From Rapana venosa (Eukaryota > Mollusca > Gastropoda > Neogastropoda > Muricidae): 64,000 nt of DNA. Location of the stretch: NCBI GenBank assembly GCA_028751875.1, contig CM054140.1:17296236-17360235 (forward strand). The letters are read 5' to 3'. Below, one piece after another: positions 34,263 through 44,855 of the stretch; within the stretch, counting starts at the first letter, position 1; every line of letters begins with the position of its first letter. The position numbers and the translations under genes were made by a program. The notes beneath the pieces were generated by a model. It was not told the origin of the DNA. It did not search any database and saw only the letters and a program-made list of their open reading frames with translations.

Positions 34263-34944
34263 ACAAATCAAAGGCTTATCCTCCCCCCCCAAAGTATGTA
34301 ATAGATTAAAAAAAAGGAAAAGAAATAGGCAATAAAAATGGTGACTGAATGGTGGTTAAACCCTATACCAAGAAATATGTAGCTGAACAGTTTAGCAAAT
34401 CCAGATGTGTGTAAATAATCAGTTTGTTGTTGTTATGTTAAATAATAAATTGTTATTAATCAAGTCAGTAGATACCAGCAACAGTCACATTTACTGACAG
34501 TGTTCATCACTAGATGATAGATCTGACTGGATAAAAGAAGTGCAAACAGTCCTATACATTGCAGCCATGCGCAGAGTCTTCAGGACTGATTCAGTGATTG
34601 ATAAAGCATAAGGGATTGTACTTGTAGACTGTATTTTAAATCATACTTCATAGCCTATGCTCAGTCAGTCATGCTAATGTTTTTTCCCTGAAACATTCAA
34701 ATGGGAGTAGAGCTTTAAATGGGGGTACAAACATGATGCTGATGAATTATGTATGCTACTTACATGTTATTACACTTCTATCCCCCCTCCCCCCTCCCCC
34801 TTCCCCCCCACACACACACACATATAAGCTGCCTCACCTTTTGTGAGTTCCTGTCCTGCTGTTTTCATGGTGTTCATTCCAGTCTTTCTGCTTGTTATAC
34901 TGAAGCTCACAAAGTCACAGTTTTTTTTCTTTTTGTTTTATTGC

Positions 34945-34990
34945 ATACATGTGTGTGTGTGTGTGTGTTGTGTTGTGTGTGTGTGCATGT
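34945..34990. repeat. TG microsatellite
   Basis: Interrupted (TG)n. Matches 7936-7970 in copy A. Confidence 0.85.
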
Positions 34991-35129
34991 GTTGTGTTTG
35001 TGTGCAGTGGTGAGATTTTGCCTATGCGATTGTTTTGCTCACCATTAATGTAGGTATGTTCTGACTTAGGGAATAACTGAACACATCAGTGTGCATTTAA
35101 AAAAAAGAAGATTTTGTCATCCATGCCTA

Positions 35130-35366
35130 ATGGCTCACAATGGCCTTCTCTTCTGAAAGACGAGGAGTTTTAACCTGTGTGCAAGATGTTCTGCATGTGT
35201 TTGCACAGTGCACCCATTTTATCATCTCATCTAAAGGACTTCCAGGGGAGTGGGGTTGGTACTCAGGGAAAAAAAAAGGACTTTAAACGGGTACCTTGGT
35301 GGAGGTTTGATCCCAGGCCATCAGATCACAAGCACAACACTCTAACCACTAGGTTATCCCACCCCC
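35130..35366 (-). mobile_element. tRNA-derived SINE, antisense
   Basis: Reading the minus strand from 35366: GGATAACCTAGTGGTTAGAG (A-box-like), TGGCCTGGGATCAAACCTCC (B-box-like), then CCAACCCCACTCCCCTGGAA, and a 3' body with GCAGAACATCTTGCACACAG and GTTAAAA. The 3' body is shared with the SINE at 63475-63700 while the heads differ. Confidence 0.65.
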
Positions 35367-35461
35367 TAATATTGATGTAATGCAGCTTCTCTGAAAGATT
35401 GCACAGGCAATTACCTTCTGTGGAAAAAATATAACTCAGTGAATGACAAATCTGTTTTCAG

Positions 35462-35598
35462 GTAGAAGCTTTCTTCACTGAGAGAGGTGTGGTGCGGTAT
35501 GAACAGTTTCAACAGACCTTCTCATGCTGCTGTATCTGAAATGCAAAGTCATCTGCCAGCATCTTGCAGAAGAAATGGCTTGTTTTTCACCAAAAGAA
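35462..35598 (+). CDS. Candidate exon 4 with 1-bp frameshift
   Basis: Bounded by tgttttcag (35453-35461) and gtgagt (35599). The first 20 codons read VEAFFTERGVVRYEQFQQTF, after which this copy hits a stop. Copy A has one extra C (cttctcc) at the matching point. With that base the segment is exactly 46 codons, phase 0 to 0, continuing SMLLYLKCKVICQHLAEEMA and CFSPKE. The composition is that of a helical soluble segment. Family not recognised. The rescue of a full phase-0 exon by the partner copy is the strongest evidence that the chain is a real gene. Confidence 0.5.
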
Positions 35599-36569
35599 GT
35601 GAGTATTGTCCCTTGTTTCAGTTAAAAAAAAAGAAGTAATGTTTTATTGCGTGTATGTGGTTCTGAGGTGCAGTAAGTAGCCTGTCCATCTCATAACTAT
35701 GGAAACAAAGCATTTGTGGTTTTCCAGTGACTTCAGTTTTCCTGTTGCCTTCACTTATGGATCTAAGCAAAAAATGTTGGCAGTATCTTGTATAATTTGT
35801 AATGAGAAATAAATGTTTCCCGTAACTACTGAGCAAGGAAGGAAATGAGCTTGTAACTGACGTAGAGAAAGTAAGAAAAGTTCAAACTGAGTTGGGAAAC
35901 AGAGTTGCGTGAGCTTTGTTTTGGTCATTACACCATTTTTTTACTTGCATAATAGAAATACACTTGTATTCATAAATGATATAGATACATGATTGGTATT
36001 TTATTTCATTTTTACATTGTTTGTCATAGTGGCAGTGAAATGGAATTGATGTTTATTGTTATATAATTACAAATACACATTTCCATGTAAAGTTCCTGAG
36101 GCACTGTGCTTCAACTCTTAAGTCACCACTAAAATGTCAAAAGAAGTTTGTTTTCCTTAGCAGGAATCTTGCTTAAAAACACAGCAGATAGGATTAAACT
36201 GTTTGCACACTTTAAGCACAATTACATGCACTCATGCCCAACTTATTCTTACACAACACACACATGACTCGCATGTGTACACACACATGCAATAGAATAA
36301 ACATGACTTATCACTGATTAAGTGCTAATCAAATCTAACAGACAGTTTGATGTTCTCAGGAACGCACCAGAAAGACAACGTGCACTATCTTCAACCAGAG
36401 ACATGGCCCCCCTGTGTATCAAAGGGCATACCCTGCTACCTTGGGGTGACATGGAGGCAGTAGATTTCTCAGTGTCTGGCTGTCTTAGCTGAGTGAGGGG
36501 CTTCTACTCTCATTCAGTGTTCAAAGCATTTTTGGTATTAAACCAAACTACTCTGAGAGCAGCCCTTAG

Positions 36570-36761
36570 AAAAAGCCCCTGACTGTTGCATGCCTTCCAT
36601 ATCCGCTATCAAACAGACTTGTGGACTCTACATTGAAGGCTCTGCCGAGGATCAAATTTGAAATGGACGAACAGGGATCTATTATCCAGAAAGCAGAAAG
36701 AAAAAGGATACACCTCACTACTGGCCTCTGGTCCTTGTGCTACAAAGCTGAGGAAAAGTAA
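36570..36761 (+). CDS. Candidate terminal exon 5
   Basis: After an acceptor-like cccttag (36563-36569) a frame in phase 0 runs 63 codons to TAA at 36759-36761. It starts KKPLTVACLPYPLSNRLVDS, contains IKFEMDEQGSIIQKAERKR and ends LTTGLWSLCYKAEEK. It follows candidate exon 4 without a phase change. In copy A the stop is absent because one base differs, so the coding end may lie further on. Weakest of the five segments, because the polypyrimidine tract is poor. Confidence 0.3.
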   Translation, partial: KKPLTVACLPYPLSNRLVDSTLKALPRIKFEMDEQGSIIQKAERKRIHLTTGLWSLCYKAEEK

Positions 36762-37184
36762 TGAAAACAGCATCAGCCAACATCATGATCTCTCTGCATA
36801 CCTCCCCAGAGAATTGCCGTCTTGACCAACGCCTTTCAATTCAACAGAACTGCTGACCTTAACGACCTTTTCTTCACTCCTGCCTCCCCTGCATAAGCGA
36901 TACACAATAGTACTGCAGTAGATCCCCTCCCATAACAGTGTGCTTGGTAAGAGACTGACACCTTGGCAAAGGACGGCACAAAGCAGGGCAGGTGGTTAGG
37001 TCTACCTGTTATTCTGAAGCAAAGACCATCCTCAAGGCCAAACAGCAAAGCCAATGACTACAGTAGCATCTACACAATAACAGGTCGGATTGCAATTACT
37101 TGACACTTGCTTTAATCAAATTTTGCCGTTGAAGTTCCATATCTGGATTTAGTTATTAGTCTTTGCCATTGTTCTTTCATGTTC

Positions 37185-37270
37185 ACTGTCTCCTTCACCT
37201 ATCCTGTAGTCTTGTAGGCCATTGGGCCACCACTGAAGATTTTGCAACCAGCTTCCTCCACTCCTGTTTT
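37185..37270 (-). mobile_element. LINE C-terminal fragment
   Basis: The minus strand reads EWRKLVAKSSVVAQWPTRLQ then DR and stop, matching the C terminus of the LINE at 47140-50480 (EWRELVVESLRVPPRSSDYG, TDR) and the scrap at 63355-63425. Confidence 0.55.
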
Positions 37271-37379
37271 TCAGCTTTACGTAGCAAATGGTTCCATTCA
37301 AGGCAAGTCCACTCTTCTCTATTAGTTGCCTTCAGATGATCATTGTGCACCCACTTCTGATTGCATCAGTATTCCTTGC

Positions 37380-37835
37380 TAAAAAATTAGAATAAAAGAA
37401 AATAAATTGAAATACATAAGATGCAATTTTAAAAATAAAATAAAATGATAAAAATTGGCAAATAAAACAAAACAGTAAGGCACAGAATATAATAGACATG
37501 TTAAAAATAAATGATAGAAATCGAAAAATGAAACAAAAAGTAAGTCATAAATTAAAATATGATAAGATAAGATTTAAAAACTGAAATAAAATGATTAAAA
37601 TTGAAAAGTAAAACAAAAGTAAGGCATAAAGTAAGATAAAATTTTAAAACTGATATAAAATTATAAAAATTGAAAAATAAAACAAAAAGTAAGGCAAACA
37701 TTGAAATATAAAACAAAAAGTAAGGCATAAAATAAAAAAATTTAAATAAAAAATAAAATGATAAAAATTGATAAAGAAACAAAAAAGTTAGGCATAACAA
37801 TAAAATAACAAACTAAAAACCAACTATAAAATCAG
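37380..37835. repeat. A-rich tandem repeat, ~70-bp units
   Basis: About six diverged units with AAATGATAAAAATTGAAAA, AAACAAAAAGTAAGGCATAA and TTAAAA(C/T)TGA words. Over 80 percent A+T, and the strand is A-biased. Confidence 0.85.
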
Positions 37836-37967
37836 CCACAAAAAAAAAGAATAAATAAAATAGGGAAAAACCAGCAAGAAATCTGAGCGCAATCTGGGTG
37901 ACATTGATCAATATCTGGGCATCCAAAAGTTCCATCACCTTCAACAGCTTTGAGGCACTACAGTGGT

Positions 37968-38430
37968 TATTAGGGATTGTGACTCAGTCATTCCCTCACA
38001 TTTCTGATACAGTTCCTTATGTCCAAAAATACCACCATCTGCAATGGCTTCTAGACAGTAGTCAGTAGGGATTGTGACTCGGATGATGCGTTTCACTATG
38101 TCTGAAAATACTAGCACTTGCAATGACTTTGAGACAGCAGTCAATAGGGATTGTGACTCAGATGATGTGTTTTGCTACATCTGAAAATACCACCACCTGC
38201 AATGGCTTCTAGACAGTAGTAAGTAGGGATTGTGACTCGGATGTTGTGTTTTGCTATTTCTGAAAATACTGCCACCTGCAATGGCTTGTAGACAGTTGTC
38301 ATGAGGGATTATGACTCGGTTGATGTGTTTCGCTATGTCTGGAAATACCACCACCATCTACAACAGCTTTGAGACAGTGGTCAGGAGGGATTGTGACTCG
38401 GTCATCCTGTCACATTTCTAATGCATTTCT
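37968..38430. repeat. 79-bp minisatellite
   Basis: Units start at 38067, 38146, 38225, 38304 and 38386 (spacings 79, 79, 79, 82) with AGGGATTGTGACTCGGATGA, GTTTCGCTATGTCTGAAAAT and CAATGGCTTCTAGACAGTAG. A diverged longer unit precedes at about 37972. Confidence 0.95.
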
Positions 38431-38483
38431 CGAGACCTCCCATCCTTTATTAAACACGGGTCATGACCTGGTGAGTTATCATG

Positions 38484-38950
38484 TGTGTGGATCATCTTGG
38501 AGTCATCTCTTCAGTCACGTGGATCATCTTGGAGTCATCTCTTCAGTCATGTGGATCATCTTGGAGTCATCTCTTCAGTCACGTGGATCATCTTGGAGTC
38601 ATCTCTTCAGTCATGTGGATCATCTTGGAGTCATGTCATCTCTTCAGTCATGTGGATCATCTTGGAGACATCTCCTCAGTCATGTGGATTATCTTGGAGA
38701 CATCTCCTCAGTCACGTGGATCATCTTGGAGACATCTCCTCAGTCATGTGGATCATCTTGGAGACATCTCCTCAGTCATGTGGATTATCTTGGAGTCATC
38801 TCTCCAGTCACGTGGATGGAGTCATCCCTTCAGTCATGTGGATGGAGTCATCCCTTCAGTCATGTGGATGGAGTCATCTCTTCAGTCATGTGGATCATCT
38901 TGGAGTTGTCTCTCCAGTCATGTGGATTATCTTGGAGTTGTCTTCTCATG
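38484..38950. repeat. 32-bp minisatellite
   Basis: About 14 units of GTGGATCATCTTGGAGTCAT plus CTCTTCAGTCAT. Starts 38489, 38521 and 38553 show the 32-bp period. All three + frames are open across it because three units form a 96-bp coding super-period. These are not genes. Confidence 0.97.
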
Positions 38951-39459
38951 ACGGGCAACAGAAAGAAATTATCAGGTACCATTGACTGTATCACCTTCCT
39001 GTCTGCCTGACCTAGTATGTGTCTATCTTTGATTTTTTCTCCCCTCTATGTCTATTGTTCACTGTGTGCCTGCCTTCTTCTGTTTAGTTTCTCCCGCTTT
39101 TTTTTTTCTCCAAGCAAATAAACATTTTATTTATTATGGTGAAACTTTTAATGAGCTGCTCTGAAGTTCGAATGTGTCAGCTGAGGCTAGTGGGCAGACC
39201 TCCTGCAGAGTCAACAAGCACAGGAGAAGACCTGGCACTATGATGCATTCTACCTGATATGGCCATGCAAACAGTTTTTTTGGTCCTCCCTTTTATGACT
39301 GTGTTTCCATTTTGTCTTTTTGTTTTTTTTTCTGCCTGCCTGCCACCAAAAAACAAAAATACTAGGATTCTAATGTGTTAGGTTACTGCACCATGGCAAC
39401 TGGTCCGATATATCTTTCTAAGTGTTTGTAAATTTTTTGTGGTTTATTTTCATTCTGAG

Positions 39460-39555
39460 GCAAGAGCTCCAAGGTTCACCAATGGTGCGATTTTTCATGT
39501 CTGACCCTCCTCCCCCCCCCCCCATCCCCACCATTAAGGTAGCCATCAACTCACC
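39460..39555 (-). repeat. Dispersed repeat R1, antisense
   Basis: GAGCTCCAAGGTTCACCAAT then GGTGCGATTTTT, a C-rich stretch and TTAAGGTAGCC. A copy A counterpart is at 12310-12400. Confidence 0.6.
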
Positions 39556-39785
39556 ATCCAATTTTGTCTGCAAAAACTGCAGCAGAAAGTGCTGTGGACA
39601 TGCAGGTTTCGAGCTGCTCTAGACACTGCTGTTCCCAGCAAGACTAAAGTGAACCTGAAAGAAGACACAGCCATTGTCTAGAAGTAACTTTAAAAAACAA
39701 AAACTATGTCAACCCCTTCCGCCACTCCTCCCCCATTTTTGGTATCGTTTGGAGGGGTAGACTAATTAAATGTTTGAGTATCATA

Positions 39786-39833
39786 GGATGTACACATGCA
39801 TACTTGCACACACACGCATGCACACACACGCAT

Positions 39834-39920
<87 letters not shown>

Positions 39921-39958
39921 ATGCACACGCGCCCACACACATGCACACATGCACACAC
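39786..39958. repeat. CA microsatellite
   Basis: (CA)n of about 120 bp with ACGC-type interruptions at both ends. Confidence 0.97.
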
Positions 39959-40591
39959 TTGGATGAGAAATTTCCCTTGTCTATCACTGTTTGTTTCTTT
40001 CTTTTTTCTTACCTTCCCATTCTTTTTTTTCCTTTTACTGCCTTCCCAATGCTTTATCCTGCATTTTTTAAAAAGTGTCTGACAACAATTTTTCCTTTTC
40101 AGACATTATGACATTTTGAGAATGAGTGTCAAGGAGGACACCCATCAAGAACACCACCCACCAGCCAGAAAAAAACAAAAAAGAAAAAAAAGTTGAGAAA
40201 AACGTGGTGTTACAATATGAATAAAGGAAAAAAGGAGAAAAAAAGAAAAAAAATGTTACCACAAAAAAAAAGAGAAAAAAAATCTTACCACCAAAAGAAA
40301 GACAGAAAAAAACAACCCCAAAAAGGATGAAAAGAAAAGAAGTTGAAAAATAAAAAAAATACAAAAAAAGAAGGAAGACAAAAAATAAGGAATAAAACAT
40401 GGATTGAAAAACCAGCAAGAAAAGATTGTGCTTTACAACCTGCTTTGTGAATGATGCAGCATTTGCAGTAAAACATAATCATAATGAAATGAAAGGGTAC
40501 AATGCCTGTACAGAGGAGTAGAAATGCAGATTGAGACAGGTTGATTTTGGTTGTATTTTCCATACATAGATAATGTATTTTCTGATTTGTT

Positions 40592-40595
<4 letters not shown>

Positions 40596-40634
<39 letters not shown>
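40596..40634. repeat. GT microsatellite
   Basis: (GT)n. The copy A equivalent (13414-13441) is G-rich and shorter. Confidence 0.95.
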
Positions 40635-40637
<3 letters not shown>

Positions 40638-41304
40638 GGGATACCTGGACAGTTGTGGGATGGAGATAGGTTGGAAGGAGAGGCAAGGAGGGGAAAGGGG
40701 TGATTAGGAGGTGTAAGGATGCACAATTTGAACAATGGGGATAGCAAAAAAAAGGGATGGCAGATACATTTTTTAAGAATTCATATTTTGCACTTTTATT
40801 TTTGTTTAATGGATGCAATTTGTTCCAAAATGTCGTAGGCCTGAAGTTACTTTGACAGCAAAACTGGAAATTTGTGGACACTGAAGTGCCCTACAGCTTA
40901 GCCTTAGCTGTTGATAAGGACTGGTGATTCTGATTAAAAGCTTCCTACTCTTGCAGGTATGCATAAAGTTCATGGTCAGTCAGGCTATAAACATGAAAGA
41001 AAATGACATACCATTGTGTATCTATAGCTACATACCATTTGTCTATGTGCTATTGTGTCCTCGTGTATTTTAACATTCAGGCTGACCAGCTCACAAAGAC
41101 TTACCCGCAATTAACTCTTAACACTAACCCTAACCTCAACTCTAATCCTGGCCCCACATGTGGACACAAAATGCAGGTGGATAATGTGGTATGTGGTGAC
41201 ACATAACTTTTTGCTTTAGTTTTAGGTTGAATGAAAACCAACGAATGATAATGATCAATTTTAAATGCACCAACATGAAAATGTTATAGATTATGTTGTG
41301 TTCC

Positions 41305-41405
41305 ATATCTAGAGCTCTAAGGTTCACCAATGGTAAGATTTTTGCATATATATGCAACCATTTTTCCCACAACTAAGGTAGCTGCATTCTGACTTGGAGA
41401 TATTA
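41305..41405 (-). repeat. Dispersed repeat R1, antisense
   Basis: AGAGCTCTAAGGTTCACCAA, TGGTAAGATTTTTGCATATA, TATGCAACC, and AAGGTAGCTGCATTCTGACT. Best-preserved antisense copy, with an internal inverted repeat TGCATATATATGCA. Confidence 0.7.
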
Positions 41406-41953
41406 TAATGAATAAACTTGTAAATATACAACCGCAAAGGAGGAAGCTCAAAACAGAGAGAGATGGAGAAGGCTCATCAATGTCAAACCTCCCCTGAGAG
41501 AAACATGACAAAAAAGGAAGAAGAAGAAAAAGAAGAAGAAGAAGGGCAGGTAGGAGGAAGGCTGTTAGAATTTAAGGGACACGTATGCTAGGAATATGGG
41601 AGTCAAGTCAAGTCAAAAACACTTTAATCATCCCATGAAGGGCAATTACAATACTGACAGGCAGATTGATACAGAGGGGAGGAGGTGTTAGAATGTTTTG
41701 GTATGTAGGGATGGGGGAAGAAATGTAATGTGGATGGGGATGAATTTCTGTTGTTGTTGTTGGTTGTTGTGGTTTTTTTTTTAGATAGTAAAGCATTTGT
41801 ATTCATGAATATTGTATAGGGACAGAGGGTAGGTGTCAAACTTTCTGATTAGTTTCAGGTGGGGGTGGGGAGCTGAACATTTTTAGAAAAATGTTAAATT
41901 CAACAACAAAAGTAGAAGTTGCTGGTTTGAGAATGCATGATTGAATAATCACA

Positions 41954-41986
<33 letters not shown>

Positions 41987-41995
41987 GGTACTGGA
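41954..41995. repeat. 42-base G homopolymer
   Basis: Uninterrupted G run on the + strand, part of a simple-sequence cluster to 42762. Length may be distorted by sequencing. Confidence 0.9.
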
Positions 41996-42064
41996 GAAGA
42001 TGAGGATGCATTAGAGAAAAGGGGTGTTTTTAAGAGGAGGGGTAGAAAGCATGTTCAGGTCAGC

Positions 42065-42066
<2 letters not shown>

Positions 42067-42145
<79 letters not shown>

Positions 42146-42157
42146 TGTGTGTGTGTG
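42067..42157. repeat. GA then GT microsatellite
   Basis: About 38 GA units (42067-42142) followed by a short GT tract. Confidence 0.97.
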
Positions 42158-42353
42158 TGCATACTTGAGGCAAGTCAATGGAATGGTATACCACAGGTAT
42201 TTGTCATCACCAGTATATGCTATATTGTGCAACCAGTGCACAAAGTGCATAATCTTGTGTTCTTGTGTGGTGGTTTTTTGTGTGTGTGTGTGGTTGTTTT
42301 TTTTGGAAGGCGTGAAATGAAATATAGCACTTACTGAAATGACATGAATAAGT

Positions 42354-42394
42354 TCTGTGTGTGTGTGTGTGTGTGTGCGTGCAAGCGTGTGCGC

Positions 42395-42425
<31 letters not shown>

Positions 42426-42427
42426 TG
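42354..42427. repeat. GT-GC-GT microsatellite
   Basis: (GT)n, a GCGTGCAAGCGTGT interruption, (GC)9 and (GT)n, alternating purine-pyrimidine throughout and so potentially Z-DNA forming. Confidence 0.95.
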
Positions 42428-42697
42428 GTTGAAAGAAATCTCAAATTGCGGGCTTTGCAGCTGCAACCAACATTGACTTAATGAATTTTCTGTTGTTTCG
42501 GAAAGGATGGAAGCTGAGAAAGTGTCATTATTGGAATGTTACACACACCCACACAAAAATGGTGATATCTTAATTAAAAAAAAAAAAGGCTGTGTACCTT
42601 GCATGAGAAAATGCATTTTTTCCCTTTCTTCTTCTTCCTCTTCTTTACAAAATCTGGAATAAGAAAGGTGATGATGTCATTCATTCTATAATGTGTA

Positions 42698-42710
42698 TTT
42701 ATATATATAT

Positions 42711-42762
<52 letters not shown>
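42698..42762. repeat. TA microsatellite
   Basis: About 30 TA units with one AAA interruption. Confidence 0.97.
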
Positions 42763-42764
<2 letters not shown>

Positions 42765-42981
42765 ATTGCAGGCACTTGTATTGGTGTGTCCTGTTAATGT
42801 TACTTCATTTCCTTCTAGCCTTTTGCTTTGCCATAGCTCCAGGTCATGACTGTTCATATCGCTCCCAGTCCATTGATAGACTACCCCATCTTCATCTTTC
42901 CAAGCAGTCTTTGATTTCTGTTGTTTGCACAGCTGCACTCTGTCACAGCATTTTGTGTTGTTTCATTTAAATCTGAAAAGT

Positions 42982-43019
42982 GGGGGGGGGTGGGGTGGGG
43001 GGGGGGGGGGGGGGGGGGA
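42982..43019. repeat. G-rich homopolymer tract
   Basis: G runs of 8, 4 and about 21 split by single T residues, with G-quadruplex potential on +. Confidence 0.9.
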
Positions 43020-43655
43020 GGTTGGAGGCCCACCTGTATTTTTTTTTTTAATAGAAAAGAACAACTAAAGGAAAAATGAAAACAAAAAAGAGATGAGAAA
43101 AAAAGAATGAAAGAAGAAATAAGTGGTTAAAAAATGGTTAGAGAACCCCCCCCCCCCCAAAAAAAAAAAAAAATCTGGTTGTATTGGCAAGGCAAAAGTA
43201 AAAGATTTGATATTGATCAGTGCCCTTAGCTGCATTATTATTATTTTTAAAAATCTGCTTTCTGGCATTTGTCCAACCTTTGCACTGTATCTGTCACGTC
43301 CGTTTGTTGTTATTTTTTGTTTCTGCAAGTATTGAACTTAATTTCAAATGTGTGTTTTCTAAAATTCCAGTGTAGCAAATGTTGTGAAGTAACGTATTCC
43401 AGCAGATCACTGCAATAATGCAGTGTGGTAGAGGTTGTGCTTTCTTTTTTGTTCAGCCTTTCATCCTGCTTTTACTTCTGTGCTCTCATAAACCTGGGTT
43501 GTCTCAAACTAGAAAATGGTTTAGCATGTGTGTGGTTTTAGTTTAGTGGTTGGTCGTAAACTGTTTGCAAGCAGTTGTGTGAATTATTTGGTTGAATTAA
43601 TGGTATTTCTGTTTTAAATTATTTTGTTGAAGTAGAAGAAATAGGTGCATTTCAG

Positions 43656-43780
43656 TCAGGGATGCTGGTGTGAAATTAGCAGGGTTGTCTCAGCATGCCT
43701 GTAACTGGACTGCCAGCAGCTGTGAAGAAAAAGACCCTGGCTACACACCATTTGTGGAAAATGAAGTGCCCAGCTGGAAA
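43656..43780 (+). CDS. Possible isolated exon, unknown product
   Basis: A segment of 125 bases is bounded by gtgcatttcag and a consensus donor, gtaagtgg. One frame is open throughout and reads RDAGVKLAGLSQHACNWTAS then SCEEKDPGYTPFVENEVPSW and K. Phase is 2 bases at the start and 0 at the end. No neighbouring exon was identified and no family is recognised. Composition is more coding-like than its surroundings, but one short open segment with splice signals can arise by chance. Confidence 0.22.
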
Positions 43781-43797
43781 GTAAGTGGAGAAGATGT

Positions 43798-43905
43798 CTC
43801 CATCGTCGTCATCATCATCATCATCTTCTTGTTCTTGTTCTTGTTCTTGTTCTCCTTCTCCTCCTCCTCCTCTTCCCCTTCTTCTCCTCCCCTCTCCTCT
43901 CCTCA
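43798..43905. repeat. CAT/TTC/TCC trinucleotide-like tract
   Basis: ATCATCATC, TTCTTGTTC and CCTCCTCCTC runs. Pyrimidine-rich on +. Confidence 0.85.
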
Positions 43906-44140
43906 GTATATGTAAATAGCATCTCCACCATCTGGAAATGATGTGCTAGGAACTCCCTCTTTTCTATCCCACTCTGTGCTTCTGCCTTGTTCCTTTTCTG
44001 TTTCCAAGAGTTCAACGAAGAGTAAAGTGCTACACGTTCTCCATGAGTTGATTCCTTTTTCTTGGCTGACATTGCATTAGTGGAATTGACAAACATATTT
44101 CTGTGATATTTTCCTGTAGTATGATTGTAAAAAGTGTGTC

Positions 44141-44158
44141 TCCCCCCCCCCCCCCCCC
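44141..44158. repeat. C homopolymer
   Basis: Run of about 17 C. Confidence 0.9.
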
Positions 44159-44467
44159 AGCATAAACAAACAAACAAAAAAGCCCCAACAACAAAACAAA
44201 AAACCACCCCCAACTTTTTAAGGCATTGCCATCCTTTTCATGTTGGTGATAGATTTATATGTTTAATTCATTACATAAAAAAACCTCATTGCCTTGCTGC
44301 ATGAGCTGTATCAGTTTTTGTTTTTGTTTGTTTTTTCTTAAAGGAAAGGTGACATCAAAATTAACCTGAGGACTTAGTTTAGCTCATTTACAGCAACACT
44401 ATTTATTTTCATAATGCATATAGATCTATTTGATGAATAATTACAAATCGTGATTGCTGCTTTTCTT

Positions 44468-44505
44468 ATCACACACACACACACCACACACACACACACA
44501 CACAC

Positions 44506-44537
<32 letters not shown>

Positions 44538-44815
44538 ACACACACAGACAAACATGACAACACCACACAACAACACAACACAAACACAGAATAAGAATGA
44601 ACAAAACACCAAAAGCCAACCCAAGTACAATAACCAGCTTTTACACAGCAAAACACACACACACCAGCACCCACTCACACACCCACCACACGGCCACACA
44701 TACACACACTCAGGCACACCACACACCACACACCACGTCACACACACACCACCCCCCCCCCCCCCCCTCTCTAATATCACAACTGTGAAAAAGGTTAAAT
44801 GAATTTGAACACCCC

Positions 44816-44846
<31 letters not shown>

Positions 44847-44855
44847 ACACACACC
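44468..44855. repeat. CA/CCA-rich block with C homopolymers
   Basis: Interrupted (CA)n at 44470-44545, CA/CCA-rich mixed sequence to 44750, and C runs at 44751-44767 and 44811-44832. Confidence 0.92.

Larger units (their letters stand above)
26874..40700. repeat. Copy B of the ~13.8-kb direct duplication (cleaner copy)
   Basis: This is the better-preserved partner of 1-13500. Tandem repeats keep a regular period here (30, 79 and 32 bp), while in copy A they are eroded by indels. Homology starts at tctagagaagg (26874) and runs to about 40700, where the partner copy reaches the N gap. Annotation of this block should be preferred over copy A. Confidence 0.9.

Noticed and set aside
36735..36758. 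GLWSLC word suggesting a claudin-type extracellular loop in candidate exon 5
   Set aside because: One short motif, located after rather than between predicted membrane helices. The order does not fit the claudin fold.
38369..39010. Three long + strand frames (213, 166 and 156 codons)
   Set aside because: Product of the 32-bp minisatellite. All three frames read the same cyclic peptide.
41100..41150. Telomere-like words (CACTAACCCTAACC), also at 19800-19855
   Set aside because: Only a few degenerate units within unique sequence, not a telomeric array.
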